DNA from: DASYAN01 sp034431765
GTDB lineage: Bacteria > Chloroflexota > Ktedonobacteria > Ktedonobacterales > Ktedonobacteraceae
Assembly (NCBI GenBank): GCA_034431765.1
Contig: DAOUDD010000029.1
Coordinates: 1-48,901, forward strand
Length of the DNA: 48,901 bases
Direction of reading: 5' to 3'
Part shown: positions 24,128 to 32,800 of the stretch, in pieces
Layout of the letters: each line of letters starts with the position of its first letter
Position numbering within the stretch: the first letter of the stretch is position 1
Position numbers and translations under genes: made by a program
Notes under the pieces: model-generated
What the model was told of the DNA's origin: nothing
The model's input: only the letters and a program-made list of their open reading frames with translations
The model's database searches: none

Positions 24128-25072
24128 ATGAAACCACTTGTAGGAAAACCAACCCTACCAACACGCCTGCCTGCGCTCCAGCTTGTACGGAGCGCAAGGG
24201 AGCGCAGGCAAGCCCCGGTGCGTAAAGCTCTCCATATAGAGCGTTTGATGGGGACGATTGGAACCTACATCTTGCTCATTGTAGTGGCGCTGATCGTCGT
24301 CATTCCCTTTCTGTGGATGATCTCGACATCGCTCAAGACGCCGCAAGAGGCTTCAACCTATCCACCATCGATCCTGCCCGCTGTACCGCAATGGCATAAC
24401 TATACAGATGTCTTCAACGCGGTTCCTTTTGTAACGTATTTTTTGAATAGTGTGTTGTATGTGGTAACGATCACGTGTGGGCAGCTCTTCTGCTGCTCGT
24501 TAGCAGCCTTTGCCTTTGCACGCTTGAAATTCCGTGGGCGCAACACGTTGTTTATTGTGTACCTGGCGACGATGCTGATTCCGGCTGCCGTGACACTTAT
24601 CCCTAGCTTTATTATGATCAAGACCTTTGGCTGGCTCGATACTATCTGGGCAATAATTGTCCCTGGTATGTTTGGCAGCGCCTTTGGCACATTTCTCCTG
24701 CGACAATTTATGCTCTCAATTCCACGCGAGTTAGATGAGGCGGCGATTATCGATGGTGCCAGCTCATTTCGCATCTACTGGCAGATTATGTTGCCGCTGT
24801 GTAAGCCAGCACTCACCGTCCTGGCGGTGACAACGATAATGTCCGTGTGGAATGAGTTTGCCTGGCCGCTTGTGATGCTGCAAAGTGACAACGTGATGCC
24901 GCTCACACTTGGCCTCTCGATTTTCACGAGCAACGGAACTCAGCAATTTAACAATGTGCCGTTAAACATGGCCGCCTCGACGATGATTATTGCACCGCTC
25001 ATTATCGTCTTTCTCTTTGCACAGCGCTACTTCATTCGCGGTATCACACTCAGCGGCCTGGGAGGTCGATAA
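24128..25072 (+). CDS. sugar ABC transporter permease (MalG/UgpE type)
   Basis: 314 residues. A basic N-terminal tail is followed by six membrane helices. The second-permease signature LWMISTSLKTPQEA appears near residue 60, and the EAA loop is DEAAIIDGASSFRIYWQIMLPLCKPAL. The sequence ends FIRGITLSGLGGR, typical of this subfamily (usually '...G(A/L)(V/L/I)KG'). ATG 24128 is chosen because GGGAGGAAATCGT lies directly upstream; an earlier ATG at 24101 would overlap the previous gene by 11 bases. It pairs with the preceding permease. Confidence 0.95.
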   Translation: MKPLVGKPTLPTRLPALQLVRSARERRQAPVRKALHIERLMGTIGTYILLIVVALIVVIPFLWMISTSLKTPQEASTYPPSILPAVPQWHNYTDVFNAVPFVTYFLNSVLYVVTITCGQLFCCSLAAFAFARLKFRGRNTLFIVYLATMLIPAAVTLIPSFIMIKTFGWLDTIWAIIVPGMFGSAFGTFLLRQFMLSIPRELDEAAIIDGASSFRIYWQIMLPLCKPALTVLAVTTIMSVWNEFAWPLVMLQSDNVMPLTLGLSIFTSNGTQQFNNVPLNMAASTMIIAPLIIVFLFAQRYFIRGITLSGLGGR

Positions 25073-25177
25073 CAGTGCGGAGGAGAGCTATTGCTTCTGA
25101 AGCTGTACCTTTTGACGGAACTTTGCAAGAAGACGGAGGGCTGGAACACACATGTCTGAATGCTTGTATGCTTTCTC

Positions 25178-25208
25178 TTGTTTTTGTTTCAAGTAAAGCT
25201 GATATAAT
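25178..25208 (+). promoter_or_regulatory. promoter candidate for the first LacI gene
   Basis: A perfect TATAAT (25203-25208) follows TTGTTT (25178-25183) with a somewhat long 19-bp spacer, about 90 bp before the LacI start. It suggests that the regulator and the glycosidase after it can be transcribed apart from the importer. Confidence 0.45.
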
Positions 25209-25296
25209 GGAATGATGTGAAAGAGCGGAAGGGAAATGAGAAATAGCATTACTTGCTTCACGAAAGAAAAAGAGAAGAGAGTAAGAGTTCGAGCAT

Positions 25297-26391
25297 ATGA
25301 GTAGTCAACCTGAGAATGAACAGATAACGCCGTTGCGTCAGTCGCAAATAGTCACGATTCATGATGTTGCCCGTGCTGCTGGTGTCACTATCAGTACGGT
25401 TTCTAAAGCGCTAAATGGGCAGGGGAAACTGCGTGATGAGACGCGCAGCCGCGTGCAAGCGGAGGCACGTCGTCTCGGCTTTCGTCCAAATGACCTGGCA
25501 CAGAGTCTAATGCGTGGTCGTACTTTTACCGTTGGCCTGATTACAGCGGATCGAGAGGGACGTTTCAGTATTCCCTTGCTCGCGGGAATCAATGATGCCT
25601 TCAGCGGGACACAGATCTCGGTGTATCTCTGTGATACGCGTGATGATCCTGCACGTGAGCGGCAGCATATCGACTCGATTCTCGCAAAGCGGGTTGATGG
25701 CATTATTGTCACCGGGTGGCGAACAGATCCGCGTCCTCCCATCGATATCGGGAACAGTCGTGTCCCGGTTCTCTATGCCTACACACGGGTGAAGGAGGCA
25801 GATGCACTCTCTCTGCTCCCAGACGATGAGCAGGGAGGGTGGATCGCAACCGAGCGTTTGCTGCAGGCGGGAAGGCGACATTTCGCGCATATCACGGGGC
25901 CTTTCCGCTTTGAGGCAGTGCAGTTGCGCGAGAAGGGGATGCGACGCGCTCTGGCAGAGTACGGCGTGGCCTATCGAGAGCACAACGTGCTCTCCGGTCC
26001 CTGGCGCGAAAAGTGGGGATACGAGGCCGCAGTCATGCTGTTAGAACGGAAGCAGCCGCTCGACGCGATATTTTGTGGGGATGATCTCATTGCGCGGGGA
26101 GTAATTGATGCGCTACGTGAACGAGGGGTGCGCGTCCCGGACGACGTTGCCATCATCGGCTTCGATAATTGGGAGATTCTGGCAGTAGAGGCGCGTCCTC
26201 CTCTGACCAGTGTCGATATGAATATCCGTGAACTGGGTCGTTGCACTGCCGAGCGGCTGCTGGCGATGATAGATACTCCTCCAGAAGAACGGGAAACGGG
26301 CGTGGTGCGCCTGCCGTGTTCATTGATCGTGCGTAACTCTTGTGGCACAGGTCCGCAAGATGTACAGGACACGTTGATCATCAACTATTGA
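25297..26391 (+). CDS. LacI-family transcriptional regulator
   Basis: 364 residues. The N-terminal helix-turn-helix is TIHDVARAAGVTISTVSKALNGQGKLRDETRSRV, with the hinge helix at PNDLAQSLMRGRT. The effector domain (about 65-350) is of the periplasmic-binding-protein type, with VDGIIVTG, DDEQGGWIATERLL, DAIFCGDDLIARGV, DVAIIGFDNWEILAVEARPPLTSVD. Its place between the sugar permeases and a glycosidase gene makes local control of this locus likely. Candidate operator: 21278-21293. The ribosome-binding site ahead of ATG 25297 is weak. Confidence 0.95.
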   Translation: MSSQPENEQITPLRQSQIVTIHDVARAAGVTISTVSKALNGQGKLRDETRSRVQAEARRLGFRPNDLAQSLMRGRTFTVGLITADREGRFSIPLLAGINDAFSGTQISVYLCDTRDDPARERQHIDSILAKRVDGIIVTGWRTDPRPPIDIGNSRVPVLYAYTRVKEADALSLLPDDEQGGWIATERLLQAGRRHFAHITGPFRFEAVQLREKGMRRALAEYGVAYREHNVLSGPWREKWGYEAAVMLLERKQPLDAIFCGDDLIARGVIDALRERGVRVPDDVAIIGFDNWEILAVEARPPLTSVDMNIRELGRCTAERLLAMIDTPPEERETGVVRLPCSLIVRNSCGTGPQDVQDTLIINY

Positions 26392-26410
26392 AAGAGAAAT
26401 AAGAATAATC

Positions 26411-28069
26411 ATGCAAGATCTCAGTTATGATCCAAAAGATCCACTCTTTGAATGGCATGGCTATCGTTTCGCTGTGCAGCTTTTCACCTTTGAAAATGTG
26501 TATGGACTCCATCCACAACTTTGCTCCGAGACCCTGGATACGGATACCTATACCTTGACGTGCAACGGCTTGCGCTGGGCAGGTGGACAGGAGGCAGCTC
26601 CAGGAAGCGTGACAGTTTCTTTAGAGAAGCGTGACGACAGGCTTCGCTGCTCTATCGAAGCGTCGAGTGAGAAGACGATTCGCAGTGTAAAGCTGCTGCT
26701 GAAAGATCTGCCGACAGGCTCGATCGTCAATTTGAGGGAAAATGACAAACTTGCCATTCCTGAGCACGGATTGATCCTGTCATATCCCGAAGGGTGGCGC
26801 GGTCTCTACACACCGATGGTTATTTTGCAGACGGGAGAGGAGCAGTATCTCTATCTGCGTTCGCTGGATACACGCGTACGCTCCAAGAAATTTGTATTTT
26901 TCCAACGTGAGCAGCATCTGGACGTAGAGCTTATTTTTGAAGATCTGGCAACTGAGATGGGACAGAGTGTCTCTATTCCCTCATGGGAGATTGGCACCTG
27001 CGTCGCACCTGAGGAGATTACGCGGGAGCAGTCGGCACTTGTGGAGCGCGCGTATGATCTGCTCCCCTGGGAAGAGCGTCCTGATGTGCCTGCCTGGGCG
27101 AAAGAGATCTCACTGGTGGCTGCAATCCATTGTCAGCACTGGTCTGGCTATATTTTCAATGACTACGAGCGTGTGCTCAAGACGATGCGCTGGCTTGGGG
27201 AGCGTATTGATCCACGACGGGTGCTGGTGTATCTACCGGGCTGGGAGGGCCGCTACTACTGGCAATATGGCGACTACCGTCCTGATGCGCGCATGGGTGG
27301 TGAATCTGGCTTTCATGCGCTTATGCGTGGTGCCAAAGAGCTAGGTATGCCGGTCATGCCCATGTTTGGGATCAACGTTGTCAACGTTGCTACCGAGAAC
27401 TATGAGCGCTGGGGGGCAACGGCGACCTTTACAACTGCTGGCGGCCATCCTGCTTCCGGCTCGGTTGATTGGGATGGCTCGCGACACTACGATCATGGCT
27501 GGGGCAGGTTGCTTAATCCCGCTGCACCAACCTGGCAGAAGCGGCTGGTCGAGCAGATTCGCTTGCTGATCGAGCAATATGAGTTTGAGGGAGTCTTTCT
27601 GGATATCTCGGCTGCATGGTGGAACGATCCGCATCATCCTGTATACGAGGGGACCAGGGACTTGATTGAGCAGATTCGCGCGCAGCATCCTAAGGTGCTG
27701 GTCGCTGGCGAGGGGTGGTATGATGCGATGGGCAGTGTGACTCCCTTCATGCAGTCCGGCCATACTGGTGGTATGATGCACTGGCACGATCAGCCCTACC
27801 CCGACTTCTTCTCCCGCTATAATCGCATGTTCGCGCATCTCTGTCTTGGAGATCCAGGGGGCGGCAGTACAGGTGTGCACGAACTCGGCTACAATCCCAT
27901 CACGCGCGTGCCCGTCCGCCAGGGCAGTATTCCAACCATCACATTTGTTGAGGATACTCTGGAGCGTGCCCCTGAGCAGGTGCAGGCAATTCTCAAAGAC
28001 GCTGAGGAGTATGCTGAAAAGTATATTGTAGGGTCCCGTTCCTCTGCTGTAGGAGTTGAGCAAAACTAA
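26411..28069 (+). CDS. putative cytoplasmic TIM-barrel glycoside hydrolase
   Basis: 552 residues without a signal peptide. The first 220 residues are beta-rich. The rest looks like a (beta/alpha)8 barrel: ISLVAAIHCQHWSGYIFNDY, RVLVYLPGWEGRYYWQYGDY, VMPMFGINVV, GVFLDISAAWWNDPHHP, and VLVAGEGWYDAMG. In GH13/GH36-like barrels a strand-4 Asp (as in FLDIS) and a strand-5 Glu (as in AGEGW) would be nucleophile and acid/base. It resembles DUF6259-type proteins, but no family was matched with confidence. It starts 19 bp after the LacI gene and is probably cotranscribed, acting inside the cell on imported oligosaccharide. Confidence 0.6.
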   Translation: MQDLSYDPKDPLFEWHGYRFAVQLFTFENVYGLHPQLCSETLDTDTYTLTCNGLRWAGGQEAAPGSVTVSLEKRDDRLRCSIEASSEKTIRSVKLLLKDLPTGSIVNLRENDKLAIPEHGLILSYPEGWRGLYTPMVILQTGEEQYLYLRSLDTRVRSKKFVFFQREQHLDVELIFEDLATEMGQSVSIPSWEIGTCVAPEEITREQSALVERAYDLLPWEERPDVPAWAKEISLVAAIHCQHWSGYIFNDYERVLKTMRWLGERIDPRRVLVYLPGWEGRYYWQYGDYRPDARMGGESGFHALMRGAKELGMPVMPMFGINVVNVATENYERWGATATFTTAGGHPASGSVDWDGSRHYDHGWGRLLNPAAPTWQKRLVEQIRLLIEQYEFEGVFLDISAAWWNDPHHPVYEGTRDLIEQIRAQHPKVLVAGEGWYDAMGSVTPFMQSGHTGGMMHWHDQPYPDFFSRYNRMFAHLCLGDPGGGSTGVHELGYNPITRVPVRQGSIPTITFVEDTLERAPEQVQAILKDAEEYAEKYIVGSRSSAVGVEQN

Positions 28070-28101
28070 GCGCTAGACAGGCCGGGAGAAAACATTATGC
28101 C

Positions 28102-28149
28102 GAACTGTCTAGAGCGCAACCGCAGGTATGCTTGCGCTCTAGACAGTTC
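28102..28149. terminator. perfect 18-bp stem between convergent genes
   Basis: Arms 28102-28119 (GAACTGTCTAGAGCGCAA) and 28132-28149 are perfectly complementary, with a 12-base loop. It lies between the stops of the rightward glycosidase gene and the leftward LacI gene, as expected for a shared two-way terminator, though there is no U-tract on either side. Confidence 0.65.
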
Positions 28150-28219
28150 ACTTAGCGTGAATTGTATTGACGCTTGCGTTCCAGGTGGCCTTGATAGGGA
28201 ATGTGGAGGAAGAGCGTGG

Positions 28220-29233
28220 TCAGCCTGTAGATGGCGCATGGGCTGTAGTGCGACGCTCTATCAGTGTCGCCTGTAAGCGAATAAGTTCCGGTTCTGCATC
28301 AGGGTGCTCAAGCAAGTGTCCAAGCCGCATAACGCCCAGCTCTCCCATCTGACGCATCGGCTGTTGCACTGTGCTGAGCTGAAGCAATTCTGAAACCTCA
28401 ATCCCATCATAGCCAATAACGGACAATTGTTCGGGAACGGCAAGTTCCAATGAGCGCGCCGCCTCCAGAACGCCCAACGCCTGCACATCTGATGCCGCAA
28501 AGATCGCGCTTGGTCGTTGCTTCTCCTGTAGCAGCCTGAGCGCCGCCGCCCTCCCGCCATGACGTGACCATTCCGTCTCCAGCACCAGATCTGGCTCAAA
28601 GAGCAGCCCCGCCTCGCCAAGCGCTCGATGGACACCGATCAAGCGATCATTGGCCTGGTTGAACTTAAAATTGCCCTCGATAATACCATTGATGAAGCCG
28701 ATGCGTCTGTGGCCGTGTTGCAGCAGGCAGCACATTGCCTGGTACGCTCCATTAATATTGTCCACAACAAATGACGAAAGGAGAGGACTGTATGCATCAA
28801 CGAGCACCACAGGCAGTTGAGCCTCTCTAAAGCGCGCAGCCGTTGCCTCATCGGGCGAAAGCGAAATGAGTAACATGCCATCAACCTTGCGCTGCATCGG
28901 CACTTCAGAGAAGTAGTGATCGCGCTGCCTGTTTGTTTCGACGTTGTATAGCACCAGCTCCTTGCCCAGACGTGCAAGCGCTGCCTCAACTCCAGAAAGA
29001 ACCTCGATAAAAAAGGGGCGCGTAAAGAACGGAACAATCACACCAACAGTATCGGTACGCTTCGAGATCATACTCCGTGCAATCGGATTCGGCTTATAGT
29101 TCAAGTGCTCAATAGCTTGCAAAACCCTGCTGCGCGTCGCGGTTTTCACATTGGGATTATTGTTGAGTACACGTGAAACGGTTCCAATACCGACACCTGC
29201 AATTCGTGCAACATCATGAATCGTTGCTGACAT
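28220..29233 (-). CDS. LacI-family transcriptional regulator (second)
   Basis: 337 residues from ATG 29233. The helix-turn-helix is TIHDVARIAGVGIGTVSRVLNNNPNVKTATRSRVL, and the hinge PNPIARSMISKRT has the Ala-Arg usual in LacI/GalR members. The effector domain shows VGVIVPFFTRPFFIEVLSGVE, VDGMLLISLSPDE, VVDNINGAYQAMCCLLQHGHRRIGFI, SAIFAASDVQALGVLEAARSL and VIGYDGIEVSELLQLSTVQQP. An ATG at 29308 lies inside the promoter, so 29233 is preferred; AGAAAG lies about nine bases upstream. The promoter spacer is filled by a perfect palindrome (29306-29323), so self-repression is likely. Its sugar is unknown. Confidence 0.95.
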   Translation of the reverse strand: MSATIHDVARIAGVGIGTVSRVLNNNPNVKTATRSRVLQAIEHLNYKPNPIARSMISKRTDTVGVIVPFFTRPFFIEVLSGVEAALARLGKELVLYNVETNRQRDHYFSEVPMQRKVDGMLLISLSPDEATAARFREAQLPVVLVDAYSPLLSSFVVDNINGAYQAMCCLLQHGHRRIGFINGIIEGNFKFNQANDRLIGVHRALGEAGLLFEPDLVLETEWSRHGGRAAALRLLQEKQRPSAIFAASDVQALGVLEAARSLELAVPEQLSVIGYDGIEVSELLQLSTVQQPMRQMGELGVMRLGHLLEHPDAEPELIRLQATLIERRTTAHAPSTG

Positions 29234-29298
29234 GTTGTTCGCTTTCTTCAGACAGAGGGGAAGTGCTTTGACTGGAAAGGCTGCCAATTCTGTATAAG

Positions 29299-29327
29299 AG
29301 CGTACCATACTCTCAGGAGTATGTAAA
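29299..29327 (-). promoter_or_regulatory. promoter of the second LacI gene with embedded operator
   Basis: On the minus strand TTTACA (29327-29322) and TACGCT (29304-29299) are 17 bp apart. The spacer is occupied by the perfect palindrome CATACTC-TCAG-GAGTATG (29306-29323). A repressor bound there would block polymerase, so autoregulation is the simplest reading. Confidence 0.6.
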
Positions 29328-29531
29328 GGTTCAGGCTTATTTTAGTCAGAATAGTCTATTTGAACTGCGAGAGATAAGCGCGAATAAGAAAAGCAGAAGA
29401 GATATAAAACCATTTACAAATGTGCATTTCTATGGTGTTGTTTTCTGTTATGGAAATGCTTCTATAAATACTGTTTTAACGCACGTTTACAAATTCTTCC
29501 GGTCACCCATCCGCAATTCATTCCCCGTGAA

Positions 29532-29559
29532 ATAGGGACCCGATTCTATCGCGTCCGCT
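29532..29559. repeat. dispersed repeat segment, copy A
   Basis: 28 bases starting ATAGGGACCCGATTC match the reverse complement of 46881-46907 with one inserted T and no other difference. Both copies lie between genes. Confidence 0.6.
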
Positions 29560-29769
29560 GCGATTCATCGCCTGTTCATTGCCATCGATATGCATCTTGT
29601 GACCTTCTAGCGATATCAGCGATAATTTCTAAAAATACATAAATTACCATAAAATGACTCTAAAGCATCCAAATCACTCATAAGACACATTGTACTAATT
29701 TTCAGTACAATGGCAAGCGCAAGGGAGATCGATATTGTAGTTTCTATTTATTACGGTGAATAAAGGAGA

Positions 29770-29809
29770 AGCACCAAAGGAAACGAACAGAAATCCTTCC
29801 TTTGGTGCT
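29770..29809 (-). terminator. terminator of nrdJ
   Basis: Perfect 13-bp stem: 29770-29782 (AGCACCAAAGGAA) with 29797-29809, 14-base loop, 49 bp after the nrdJ stop. On the minus strand the stem is followed by TCTCCTTTATT, a modest T-rich tail. Confidence 0.7.
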
Positions 29810-29857
29810 GACTTTCGACATGGAAAAATTCTACAGGTCTTTAGGGTTAAGCTTACT

Positions 29858-32800
29858 TTAGCACTCGCTATGTCCGCAGCTATAGCACTTGCGACAGCCT
29901 TCCTCGTAGACCATGGTGTTGCAGCCGCATTCGGGGCACAGATTGCCCGTGAGCTGGGTTGTCTCCAGGTTGAGGTGCTGTGAGCCGTCGAGGTGCTGGG
30001 CAACGCTTGATGGTGCGCTGGCTTCGTTTGGTGTCGTTGTAGCGCTCTCGCGTTGTGCTGTGAGCAGCGATTCCATGTGAATCTCCAGCGCACGTGCGAC
30101 GGCATCGGGCAGTGAACGCACCTGTTGGACACCGAAGCCAACGGAGCGGCTACCGCCAATACCACGGAGCTGCTTGGCAATCTCCTGCGCACGATCCACT
30201 GGCGAGAGTGGGCTGAGCACTTGCAGGTTGAGCGAGATCAGCCGACCAAGTGCTTCGGAGAGAGCGGCAATATCACTGCCAGCCTTACCGACGTTGACAA
30301 AGACCTCGAATGGTCCCTGCTCGTCGCTATTGATCGTGACGTTGATCTTCCCCTCAGGAGCGCGCACCTGGCGGGTGTAGCCCTGCATCACTGCTGGACG
30401 CTGCTTGATTCCATGCTCAATCGACTCGCTTGGTATCATTGCAGATCCCGTTGAGTGCGATGCCGTTGCTCCGTTGGAGGCAGGAGAGACAAAGGCAGCC
30501 TGAGTCGTTGACGCGGCCCCTTGTGGAGCAGCCTGGCTCTGTTGAACCTGCTGACCCTGTTCGGCTGGTTTGGCCTCAGCAGACTTTTTCTTCTCATCCT
30601 CTACACGTGTCAGGACAGCATCGCGTGAACCGTCGCGATAGTAGGTGACGCCCTTACAGCCCATCTCGTAGGCCAGACGGTAGAGCTTCTGCACCTGATC
30701 GACGGTATGCTCGTTGGGCGCATTGACCGTATTGTGGTTCACAATTCCATTGCCGACAAAGGCGGTGGTTGACGGAACCGAAAGATCATAGACGGGTTGT
30801 TCACCACTGTTCTCAACAGCAATCACGGGGCGAAAATGCAGAGACTCTTGCCAGATTTCCTGTAGAGAAGGTGCTAGCTGCACTTCAGGGTCGTTCGCTA
30901 ATTGACGTAAACCAAACCATGAAAGCATTTTCTCCCTGCCATCTTGCTTCAGCGCTTGAGAGTAACTATGATGACGATAACGTACAGTACGAGATGCCTC
31001 AGCGAAAACAGACTTTTGCGCCTCTATTGGTATAATGTCTGATTTATTGTTCTGAAATTCCCGTTGTAAGAGCTTCAGTGCACGTTCTCGCTTATGCGTC
31101 TCGTCAAAAGTGAGGAGGTGCAGGATTCGCTGAGCCTCCTGCTCATGTGCATTAAGCTCATAGTAATCACGGTTGTATTGTGCATTGTGCTTGACCGTAA
31201 TCCAAGTTTGCACACCAAAGTTATCAAACACAATCTGAAGCTGCTGGATAAGTTTCTGTGACGCAAGACAAATCGCCACTTTCGTATCTGTAATAAACCC
31301 ATCCAGATATAACCCAGAAAGAAAGGCTACCATACTCTCCCTACTCGATTGCAAGATCGACCAGGGAATAGTCTTCTGCGCAGCTTTTCCCTCACAGCCA
31401 AGGAAGCGCAGCAATTCACAGAGAGATTTACTATTGATCTGCAAGGTAAGTGCATTATTCTTTCCTTGCGGGGTAATATTCCCATCCAAACCAAAAAGAA
31501 GCCTGCTGTCCTCTCTCAGCCGCTCTAACACACTCTCATCATTATTCGTAATGCGAACGGTATAGTGGACGATACACCCTTCTGCCATATAGGACCCTAT
31601 GAAATGCGCCAATACCGGGTTCATGAAGGCAGGTATGGAAATGGTCTTCTGATACCCACTGCGTACTGTGGACTGTCGGAACCCGTGTAGGGGTACGTCG
31701 ATACCGAACAGTTGTGCTCCGATCTTGAGTGCCACATAATCACCTGGGACAAGTTCATCAAGGCGTTTCCACAGTAGACCCTCTGAAGTTCCCACGTAGA
31801 GCTGATGATTAGGTGTACCGGTGATCTCATGCCCATCTGCCAGCTTCACCCTTTGTGTTGGTTTTATACCACCGAAGTAGAAATGTGAGGTAAGTTGAGT
31901 TCCCTTCAAACTTGCCACATGTAGGGCAAGTGAACGAAATGTGTCAGGCTGTTCTCCAACATACAGATCAACAATAGGCAGCAGACCACGCTCACTACTC
32001 ACCAAAGTATCCCCTACAACACACTTGCTGATGCTGGAGTCGGTGTAGCGCTGCACCATCGCCTGCACGCGCACGTGCTCTTCGGGCGAGAGATCCTTCG
32101 ATGAGACAAAGTAGCCCGGTGTCTCCTCATCGGTGTGCTCGTCGCGCCACTCCTGCAGCAGGGGATGGTACATGATGTGCTCACCCGTGCGGTCGCGGCG
32201 AATCATCGCGAAGTCATAGACCGGCTCGATTCCCGAACTAACGCCCGAGAGCAGGCTGGTCGTGCCAGTGGGAGCCTGCGTCAGCAGAACAGCGTTGCGA
32301 ATGCCCTGCTTGCGAATCTTGTCCTGAAGCGCGCGTGGCAGCCGTTTGATGAACTTGCCCTGCATATACTTCTCGCGCTCAAACTGCGGGAAGACCCCTT
32401 TCTCGACAGCGATATCCGCCGAGGCTTCGTACGAGGCATCACGAATCGTGCTGTAGATGCGCTCGATAATTGGTAGAGACTCCTCGCTTCCATACGCAAC
32501 GCCCATCTTGATCAGCGCATCGGCGAGTCCCATCGTGCCCAATCCCGTGCGCCGCGTGCTAAGCTGCGCCTCGCGGTTTTCGGGGATGAAGTACTCGTTG
32601 GCATCGACCACATTGTCGAGGAAGCGCATCGCCGTCTTGCTGATCGTCGCCAATCGCTCCCAATCCATCGCCCGATTTTCCACAAATGCCGAGAGGTTAA
32701 TGGCTCCGAGGTTGCAAACTCCCCAACTCGGAAGACCTTGTTCACCGCAATCGAGCGAGCAGTACCCGTTAGTAATCCAGGTGAGTGTTTCGGGTTCGTA

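Larger units (their letters stand above)
29234..29857. other. 624-bp region between nrdJ and the second LacI gene
   Basis: Contains, from left, the LacI promoter with its palindrome (29299-29327), an AT-rich stretch with no gene, a dispersed repeat segment (29532-29559), and the nrdJ terminator (29770-29809). Nothing else was recognised. Confidence 0.5.
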
